From NCBI RefSeq assembly GCF_022605725.1, contig NC_065548.1:40479131-40543130 (forward strand): a DNA stretch of 64,000 nt, written 5' to 3'. How positions within the stretch are numbered: position 1 is the first letter of the stretch; every line of letters starts with the position of its first letter. Origin of the DNA: Anthonomus grandis grandis. Lineage: Eukaryota; Arthropoda; Insecta; Coleoptera; Curculionidae. The notes beneath the pieces are model-generated. The model was not told the origin of the DNA. It was given only the letters and a program-made list of their open reading frames with translations, and did no database searches. This document shows, piece by piece, positions 55,824 through 64,000 of this stretch. Position numbers and translations under genes: made by a program.

Positions 55824-57062
55824 CAGGGTGTTCAATTGACAACTTCCCACCACGGAGTTATCGAAAACCAGTGTTTAAAAAAAAACGCCGAAATACGTCA
55901 AAAGGTTTGTCAAAGGGGACAACTTTCTAACCTAAAATTACTTCACCCTCTGTCCCCCAGGGTCATCCCCTTAACAATTTTAAATGGCAAGGGGTATCGA
56001 GTAATAGCTTGTTTAAAAGGTCTTTCGAAGTCTTTTATTTTGACGTTTGATTTTTTTAAATCGGTCGATTCGTTTTCGAGAAAATAAGAAAAATCTTTGT
56101 TTATGTTAATTTGTTCAGATAAAAATGAAAAACATGAAAATATCAGTTAATAAGTGTTAAAATGTTGCCCGTTTTTGGCCAAACAATGATATAGGCGATA
56201 TTCAAATTCCTGACGGACATTTTCAAAAACATGTTGTGGGATATCATGGCAGCTATCGATGATGCGTTGACGAAGTTCATCCAAACTTTCAGGTTGGGGA
56301 GTAAACACAATAGATTTCAAATGACCCCATAGAAAAAAATCTAACGACGTTATGTCAGGAGATCTAGCAGGTCATTCTATAGGCCTCCTTTGTTCTATCC
56401 ATTTATCTGGAAACTCATCATCTGAAATATATTCCCAGCAAGACGGCGCTGCTCCTCAGTATGTTCTTCCCGTTCGGCAATGGCTAGACGACGAGTTTCC
56501 AGAAAAACGGATAGGGCGAAGGGGGCCTATAGAATGGCCTACTAGATCTTTTGATATAACGCCGTTAGACTTTTTTCTATGGGGTCATTTGAAATCTATT
56601 GTGTTTACTCCCCAACCTGAAAGTTTGAATGAACTTCGTCAACGCATCATCGACAGCTGCCATGATATCCCACAACATGTTTTTGAAAATGTCCGTCAGG
56701 AATTTGAACATCGCCTATATCATTGTTTGGCCAAAAACGGGCAACATTTTAACACTTATTAAAATAAAAACTGATATTTTCATGTTTTTGTTTTCTATCT
56801 GAACAAATTAAGATAAACAAAGATTTTTCTTATTTTCTCGAAAACGAATCGACCGATTTAAAAAAATCAAACGTCTAAATAAAAGACTTCGAAAGACCTT
56901 TTAAACAAGCTATTACTCGATACCCCTTGCCATTTTAAATTTTTAAGGGGATGACCCTGGGGGGCAGAGGGGAAAGGGGGACCTTTTGACGTATTTCGGC
57001 GTTTTTTTTAAACAGTGGTTTTCGATAAATCCGTGGTGGGAAGTTTTCAAATGAACACCCTG
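55824..57062. mobile_element. Palindromic DD41D-type element (two ~0.6 kb arms)
   Basis: CAGGGTGTTCAA (55824) and the inverted TGAACACCCTG (ending 57062) stand next to TA. The left arm 55824-56423 and right arm 56486-57062 are inverted copies of each other over nearly their whole length, with an extra ~35 bases in the left arm. Only 62 bases separate them. Each arm contains the last third of a transposase gene, the left one in antisense. An RNA spanning the element would fold into a long hairpin. It lies 100 bases from the DD41D element on its left, yet differs from it in sequence. Confidence 0.88.
56424..56762 (+). pseudogene. DD41D transposase C-terminal part
   Basis: Within the open stretch 56352-56762, genuine transposase sequence starts at about 56430: YSQQDGAAPQYVLP (second Asp), RRGPIEWPTRSFDITPLDFFLWGHL (third Asp) and RLYHCLAKNGQHFNTY before the TAA. 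The distance between these Asp residues is 41 residues, uninterrupted, confirming the DD41D spacing. The first ~25 codons of the open stretch are antisense transposase and have no meaning. N-terminal and first-Asp regions are absent. The right part of this sequence is repeated in inverse form in the left arm. Confidence 0.8.
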
Positions 57063-59479
57063 TATATATAAAAGTTAAAATGGCTCGAGATCTCATTAGA
57101 CGCATAATAAAGTTTATTCAACAAGCAGGGGTTGAAATTATTATTACTTGCAGGATAATAATAAGATCGTGCCAGTTATGTATTTAAAAACTAAATACGA
57201 GTTATATATTAATATATAGAAAACGTACTAAAAACTCATACAAGTGGCAGGTATTTAAAATTCTCTAGTTTCTTAAATATATAATCAAAGAAAATAACGT
57301 ATATAAGAATTTTATTGAGGAAGACATATTGGGTAGAATATTAATTATCGAGAGCTATAGGCTCCCAATTCCCCTATACTAACGCGTTAAAAAAATCTAA
57401 TCAAAACATATCAAAATTCATACATGTATGTTAAGGGTATTGTAGTGTTCGTCATAATTCTAAGACCGATTTCCCAAGGTAGTATTTGTAAGAATGTTTC
57501 CCCGGTGATGCGGGTAAGATTAAGGAATTGGAAGTCAGTTGAATACGGAATAACTAAGAGGACAGTTTACATTTCCTTTGTTTTATTTATGGCAACTACT
57601 CTACGGATAAAGGAAGCAGGTATTTAGTGAAGAAAGGGTAAATTATACAGGTATTATAATAGCAGACCTGACTGGAGCCCTAACTACATCTGCATATCTC
57701 AGGCGTTGTGCCCAGTCCGCTGTGCCCTAGTTGAACGTGACGGAGGAAAACGGTTACGATTTTATACCAGAATGCGAAAGAATGAACTTATATTTTTTTT
57801 TAAATTCAACTTCCTTTAAAAAAGATCTTCTTTTTTTAAGCTATTTGCCATTCACCTTCATACAATAGTAAAGCAAATGTGCAAAATGTTCCCGCAAACT
57901 GTGAGAATATGTAAAATTACATATGTGAAATGTAATTTCACATATTTTTGGCAATAATTATTAATGCGACTCCGTAAACCTTCAGACTACTAAGGATTCA
58001 GACTACTTCCAGATCTTATTTCACCTTTGTTTAAAATATTGAAATAATTATGATCGTGCTGTCAAATTGTGAGTATTTATTGCTACTTCTATCTATTTTT
58101 CTTTTAAGTCAACTTCATAAGATTAAAAACGCAAAAATATGGAAATAATCTCAAAATTGTACGATCAGATTTTTCAGATATTTTGAATTGGACCTTTTTT
58201 GCATTTTCTACTTAATTTTTTTCATCAATAATAAACAATAAACATTCGGAGTGCACTTAAGAGTAAGCTTTTACTTAACCTGAAGACTTATTTCACCAAA
58301 ATATCTATCTAGTCTACCCAGCCTAACAATTCGTTGTCCTGAACTCACCTGTACAGGTCTTTTGCGGCTGTGGCATTTAGTTCTTTTTGGTATAGTGTGT
58401 CATGTCCTTAGATTTGTTGGCTTCTGTGATACATCCCTTCTTAAGTTCAAGTTATCTATTACCCAGTTTTTAGTCAGGTCAGGTCTCCCTTACACAAACT
58501 AATTCTATCAAGGTCTTCCTTAATTGTCCTGTGTCCCATTCAAAGCCCTATAATTATTCTCAGTTTATTCTTTATGAATGTTAGCAGATTTGTGGCGATT
58601 TAATTGTATATTGAATATTTTATAAACATCATTCCCAAAAATCGTTCAATTGAAGATTGTTATCCCTCCAGTGCCGGATGATCATGGTACCGTAAGTAGG
58701 TGGTTCAGGACCCAATATAAAAGCATGCAGACGCGTTCTGAATCGAGCATATGATTAGATGACGTTGTAAGCTCGTTGTCAAGAAAATGACGCACCGACT
58801 TTTTAATTTCGAAAGGTAGAGGCTTTAAATGGGTAAAAATGATTGGGAAATGGTAGTGACGATATGCCGAAACTTTGAATTTTCCCAATATGTGCATATA
58901 GAATAGTCTTTATTGAGCCGGACAAATTCATCGCGTTTTGTTGTTTTCAAAATTTACATCTTTAAGGGCAATGACTGGCAATGAAAGAATAATGAGATGA
59001 CTGTGACTGTAAATCGGGCATCAAAACAAATTAGGTTGATTTTGTACAGGATAATGAGTGGAAGTAGGATGGTAGCCTGGAAGAAGGATAATATTATCTG
59101 GCAACAATTATAAATACGTTGTATTTGTCTTGTGACGTTACGGGCTATGTAATTAGTTAATTGTTGAAGATATGGGGATAATTTTAAACGATTTTTTAAC
59201 AAATTATTAGGATAATTAAAATAAATTTAAATATTAATAAATATATATTTCTAATATACAGAGGGTATTGATGTTCAGGAACATTTATAAGGATGATAAT
59301 AGAATAGTAGTAGAAATATATTTTGGGTTTTAAAGTTTAGGGCATATTATATAAGGAAAATAATAACTATATTATTAGTCATAGTAATATATAGGGTATT
59401 TTAAAATTTAAGGTCTGGTTTAAGGTCTAAGATAAAACGAGTTAATTTCCAAAATTGTGAATTTTACGTCACCAACTTC
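57063..59479. other. No gene recognised
   Basis: About 2.4 kb without a recognisable frame. Small open stretches at 57424-57627, 58682-58897 and 58954-59202 show no motif. The one structural feature is the palindrome at 57921-57945. Confidence 0.5.
57921..57945. repeat. Short perfect inverted repeat
   Basis: ATATGTGAAAT and ATTTCACATAT, 11-base arms with a three-base loop. It could form a hairpin. No context suggests a function. Confidence 0.6.
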
Positions 59480-59966
59480 TTTGCTATTTGTTCGATTTGC
59501 TTGAAATTTGATATTTGGGGTTGATTTAGGATTCAATTAATGAATTTCGACAGATAATTAACATTTGAGTTACGGATCACGTGAATTTTTTGCTATTTAA
59601 ATTACGAGACAGTTTTACTGCTGACCAAAACTTTTTATTTTACTCTCCTACACGTAACGTTTCGGTAACGATGTTAGGCGTGTTAAGAGTAAAATAAAGC
59701 GTTTTGGTTAGTGGTTAAACTTTTTCGTAATTTGAGTGTCACACAAGGTTCCAACCATAGGATTATTTTTTGATATTGCTCTGCTTGGGTTGATATTTGA
59801 TATTTTGGGTTTATGCAATGATTAAATTTTGACAGATAGTTGACATTTTAGTTCCATGTTACGTGACTACCATAGTTTTTTTGCTATTGGTCCGATTGGG
59901 TTGAAATTTGGTATTTGGGATTTATTAAGGATGCAATTAATAAATTTTGACAGATATTTGACATAT
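59480..59966 (+). repeat. Three diverged tandem units around a hairpin element
   Basis: Units at about 59480-59598, 59774-59879 and 59880-59966 share TTGAAATTTGATATTTGGG, CAATTAAT, TTTTGACAGATA and TGACATT in the same order, with many differences. The first and second are separated by the hairpin element at 59599-59733. Non-coding. It may be an old local duplication of an intergenic repeat. Confidence 0.55.
59599..59733. mobile_element. Small hairpin MITE
   Basis: 135 bases whose two halves are inverted copies. AAATTACGAGACAGTTT at the left faces AAACTTTTTCGTAATTT at the right, with CCAAAACTTTTTATTTTAC and GTAAAATAAAGCGTTTTGG further inside. No coding capacity. A palindromic element of this size fits a MITE. 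A target duplication cannot be fixed. Confidence 0.65.
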
Positions 59967-62159
59967 AACACACTCTGCTGACATGCAAAGCTATATAACA
60001 CGTTATGGTTCTTTGAACCATGGTCCCCTCTTTCCTTTGCGGCTCCTGTTTGACCTCCCTCTCCTGGACTAACCAGTTTTAAGCAGATCTGATAATTTGC
60101 TGTTTTTTAAAAATTTCCTTAAATCTCTTCACTGACAAGACCTAATGATTTCAAAGTGGTCCCCACAGACCCAAAGTAAAGAAGCGAAGCGACTATATTT
60201 GTTTATATATCGCTGTCTCTGTTGAACTTCCTGCTATGTAAGCACATTGGTTTTGAAGGAAAAGATTATCAATTAAGGCTTTATTCTTAATGTATCTGTT
60301 TAGCAGTTTATTGAGTGTCTTCAGAGCAAATAACATTTTGCTGCCTACTTTAAGGAAGTTTGAAAATGATCTTTTTTTTATAGATAGATAGATGTTTCTA
60401 GGTAAGGCAATCAGAAATAATTCAGCTAAATTTTTTTTTTCTGTACTCTTTTATTTACAAATTTAATTTATAGTGCATCTTTGTTCATGTTGCTTGTGTA
60501 AGTCTAGCACACCCTGTGGTAATGCCTCACAATACTTCTATTCTTTTATGATGCTCTATTCTCTTTTCTAATCTGCGTATTTTATTTTATCAAGAGTTTT
60601 CTATATATCTCCTACCTATCAGAAATTTTTACCTTACTAATATTTATTTCTTATTGTCTTTATCATCTTTTTAACTTTTCGTTCCACCAGGTCCTTTACC
60701 TGAATCAGTTTCTTGTACTTTTTGGACAGTTATCTTCGTAACACTTAATGATACGATTGTGTCTATAGCTAACTTCTCCACACGGTCATTTAATGCTCTC
60801 ATAATATCTCTTAACTTTTTAACAACTTGCTAAATTACTAGATGCATTTAGATTTACGCCATATACGAGTAGCTCTCCAATCGGATTTCGGTAAGTTGTG
60901 GTTTTTCCGCCGAATACGGTTAATGTTGAAAGAGATGTATCTATAATTTTAACAACTGTCTTCAGTTTTTCATAAAGCTTAATATAAAACCTTGATGACG
61001 AACATTTGAATTATATGCTGGGATTAGCTCAGTCCCTGAGTCTTCAATTTAACTATAGTAGCTCTTAGCTAGTTAAACTACATCATCATTGTATATTCCA
61101 GAGTTTCATTTTATTCTCCGAAGGCTCCGTAAAAGACACCCATTAGGTCCAATACCATTCATACTATTAGCACGTAAGGTATAATATCTTGAGATTTGAG
61201 AAAAAATACTGGAGCTATTACATATAGGTTGTTTGCTCCTGTTCGTGATTACTTATATTTTATGGATGGCATAAATTTAATAAAATCGAATTAAAAGAAA
61301 GATTAATAAAGAATTAATTCAATAAAGGAAAAGGTGTTCTTTTAATATCCTCGAACATGTCGATTTTATTTTTGGATCGAGCATCTAGCATCAGTAACAA
61401 ATATAGAGGGTGTCGCACGAAAGTCGAAAATGCATAAATATTCAGGAAGTTCTATTTCAGAAAAAAAATCTATCACACTGTATATTTACATTTGATTCAC
61501 TCTGTATATTAATATTTCCTGTTAGAATATGCTAAAAAAATACGCTTCTCCCTTTTAGTGAATTTATCCGTTATTAAATCACAATTCTGTATTGATTAGG
61601 TACACACAGGTAGCTTATGTTCACACATTTTTGATGATTTTCCGCGTTAACTTCTTTTTTTTAGGACTATATAAGCTTAGGTGGTATGTCACAAAAATAT
61701 CTTGTGTTTGTGTCGTGTAAATACTGCATCTTACCTCCAAAATCTAATATCCTTTAATGCCTCCGATTAGAGGTTTTATAGGAAGATTTACTATTTATTT
61801 TGTTCACTCCTGTTTTTAATCCCTTATGCATATTTTCTCTCTTTCTTTGGTATTTTAGTTGCTTTGCTCTAAAGAAACCAATAAGCAGAAACACGTATGG
61901 GGAAGTACAGCCAGTTTTCTACTCCGGACCACCTAACCCGACAAACTTATCCCTTTTATCATATAACTTCCTGTGCTTAAATTTTCTAAACTTTTAAACT
62001 TTTTTATAATTGATTATAACAAGGTATCCTCAAATGTAAGTAAATTTATCTAAAAACACCTAGTTAAGTGTTTTTATTCACGAATCATAAATAATCCTCT
62101 ATCGAGATCCATATTTGTTTAATTTAACAATATATAACTCGTACATAATTAAATTTATA
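59967..62159. other. No gene recognised
   Basis: About 2.2 kb. Minus-strand open fragments between 60480 and 61000 are long enough to notice but show no family motif that I trust. TAGCTCAGTCCC at 61024 resembles a tRNA A box but no B box or cloverleaf follows. Confidence 0.4.
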
Positions 62160-62161
62160 TC

Positions 62162-62345
62162 CTGACCTCCCCGCTCACCAGATTTAAACCTTTTGGAATA
62201 TTACTTGTCCCTAACCTCGCGAAGACTCCTTTATGAAGAGAACATTACATATAATCCAAAAAATATCCCTATAAAAGAATAATTTTTATATTTATTCAAC
62301 ACTATTAAAGTTTTCTTTAGCTTTGCTCGCCAAATTCTAAAACCA
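62162..62345 (+). pseudogene. Tc1/mariner-type transposase C-terminal relic
   Basis: The frame reads PPRSPDLNLLEYYLSLTSRRL, close to the block around the third catalytic residue in Tc1/mariner transposases (WPPRSPDLNPLDYYLWG). YNPKNIP and, after a stop, LFNTIK follow, as in the usual C-terminal region. A Glu stands in place of the third Asp. No TIR or N-terminus found. Confidence 0.6.
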
Positions 62346-64000
62346 AATTGATAAATCTTTTAAAAACAGAGAAGGAAAAATCATTTTCAAACATTATAAA
62401 TCAATTCTCCAAATATAATATCGAATATCCGAAGCAGGGCTTCGTAGTAGACATCAAAACTACATATTACCGAGCTCGGATTCGGAAATATATTTGTTTT
62501 ACTCAGCTTTTCTGATAACTTAAATGAAATATGATGTTTTCTTCCGCCTCTGGTGGTTTAAAAATAGGTTTAAATCAGCGATGGGACGCCGAAATTGATG
62601 GAATACACTTGATGTAGCTCTGTTGTGGATAACCAATATATTGCATGGCATTTTTGTGATGGAAAAACACTATGCTCATAAATTACATTTATGTATTTCG
62701 TATTATTTTTGAACTAAAATTCATAGAACATTAACAATATATTTAATCATTACAAAATAATTGCAAAGCTTATTACTGGAATTTAAAATATTAGGCTTTA
62801 TTTTTTTGTATTCATTGTAAAAAGTGACAAGATCTTAAAAAAACATTTATAACTGTCGGAATAATATAATTCTACCTATACCTGCATCCATCTATATAAA
62901 TATCACTTAGGCTTGACGAGTCTTTCAACTAAACATAGTTTACTCAAGCTCATGTTGCATTCTTTAAGAAAAATATATAAATATTAAACTCAAATACAGT
63001 ATAAAAACAGTATAAAAACATATTTATTATATAGGAGCGTCTGCGACTATATTATGCACGCCACGACGGGCCCGAAAAATCGTGTTTTTTTGGAAATAAA
63101 AATTCATATCTTTGGCTGTATGGCTAGCGAAACGATGAAATTTGGCATAGGGTCTCTCACTACATTGGGCATGATGGATCCGTAAACGAATTTTTTTTCG
63201 GGTACCATCAAACGGAGCGGTACTGTCTCAAAGTCAAAAATTCGTAAAAAAATTGGTAAAAATCGAGTTGAAATCGAGGAAAAATCGAAAAGACTTCGTT
63301 TTATAAGAGATTTAACATACTTGGAGCTTTTTTTGTAAAAAAATTATTTTACGAGTTCTGGCATTTTCAGTTTTTTGGAATTTTCTGCCAAACGATACTT
63401 ATTTTGGGAAATTTTTTTTTTCAAAAAATAACTTTATCTTTTACCTTTCATATGCCATATAACCGAAATTTTTGGGAACCATACAGGGCGAGCAATAATG
63501 AACTTTACCCATGAAGGTCCGACTCAAAAATCACATTTTATTTAATAACTTTTTCGTACTGGCACCTGGACCATTTATATTCTCAGGCATTAAATACTTT
63601 AATAACCCCATTATTCGTGTAAAATTACAATCTTCCAACTTTAATAGGTTCTGAGCAATTCGAATTTTCGCGTTTAATTCATTTGCCGCGTCCCTGTACA
63701 TGGTGAAAAGATCAAACAACATCTAAAGGATCCGAAATTTTGTTTTACAACACATACTAAAATTTCAGGATTCCAGCGATAGTACAAGTACCCGAAAAAT
63801 GCGATTTTATGAAAAAAGTACATTTTTTTGCGTTTTTGCAGGTAGTTGGAGGTGTCAACCTAAACTCTAAAGAAATGGCTAGTGGGAACAATACTTTGAC
63901 GCATGGTGGGTAAAAATTTTTTGCTCGTGACAGGTGGCCGGGACTTGGTTGGGTTTTTTGTAAAATTATGAATGAAAATGAACCAGAAACGATCAGGGAA
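62346..64000. other. No gene recognised
   Basis: From about 63040 the sequence becomes richer in mixed motifs (GCACGCCACGACGGGCC, TTTGGCATAGGGT), which suggests another decayed repeat. No coding frame or ends were found. The minus-strand stretch 63531-63722 (63 codons) has no recognisable motif. Confidence 0.4.

Noticed and set aside
57424..57627. 67-codon frame as a small protein gene
   Set aside because: No motif, no neighbour relation, and typical length for a chance frame in this DNA.
60480..60990. Reverse transcriptase fragment on the minus strand (ALPQG near 60520)
   Set aside because: One short LPQG-like match without any neighbouring RT block. Not enough to call.
61020..61095. tRNA-like or SINE-like start (GGGATTAGCTCAGTCCCTGAG)
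   Set aside because: Resembles an A box only. No B box, cloverleaf or poly-A tail follows.
1..64000. CRISPR array, rRNA or bacterial-type operon
   Set aside because: No regularly spaced repeats, no rRNA core sequences and no compact multi-gene arrangement. The content is that of a eukaryotic repeat region.

Overview
The window looks like intergenic or heterochromatic DNA from an A+T-rich animal genome, most probably an insect. The basis is the mix of element types: several BEL/Pao LTR retrotransposons, Jockey/CR1-like LINEs, Tc1/mariner-type transposons with DD41D catalytic spacing, a piggyBac fragment and Ty3-type remnants. I found no convincing host gene, tRNA, rRNA or CRISPR array. Almost every reading frame I can recognise belongs to a mobile element, and nearly all of them are broken by stops, frameshifts or deletions.

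Layout. 211-1040 is a TIR-only derivative of a mariner-like transposon. 1045-5275 is a decayed LINE on the minus strand. 5.3-8.6 kb is mostly featureless, with a small transposase relic near 8.0 kb. 8.6-15.0 kb is a decayed BEL/Pao element on the plus strand that carries an envelope-like third gene with a furin-type site. 15.0-23.0 kb holds two inverted Ty3-type 3' ends flanking a second BEL/Pao element (minus strand, 15966-21276). 23.8-24.7 kb is a relic of an R4/Dong-like LINE. 25200-31602 is a third BEL/Pao element, complete from LTR to LTR, with a GCTAT target duplication. 32.4-33.5 kb is debris of a LINE and of a BEL gag-protease. 35018-41366 is a fourth BEL/Pao element, bracketed by two ~0.5 kb direct repeats (33796-34291 and 41371-41868). 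42.48-43.85 kb is a BEL RT-integrase relic that complements the 32.9-33.45 kb relic, so the two may be halves of one old element. 44794-48860 is a nearly intact LINE on the minus strand. 49182-51237 is a short Ty3-type LTR element with a SAP-type gag start, a GTAT target duplication and an antisense piggyBac piece inside. 53393-55723 and 55824-57062 are two DD41D transposons: the first has ~0.43 kb TIRs and a broken transposase, the second is a near-perfect ~0.6 kb palindrome. 57-64 kb is mostly unassigned, with a hairpin MITE at 59.6 kb and another transposase relic at 62.2 kb.

How the parts relate. The elements form layers of nested insertion rather than a pathway. The youngest-looking are the LINE at 44.8-48.9 kb (one single-base break in ORF2) and the LTR elements at 25.2-31.6 and 35.0-41.4 kb, whose LTR pairs are still very similar. 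The points most worth checking are the envelope-bearing BEL element, the palindromic DD41D element, the split BEL element, and the G+C-rich leader of the 25.2 kb element. Family names come from motifs read by eye. No database search was possible.
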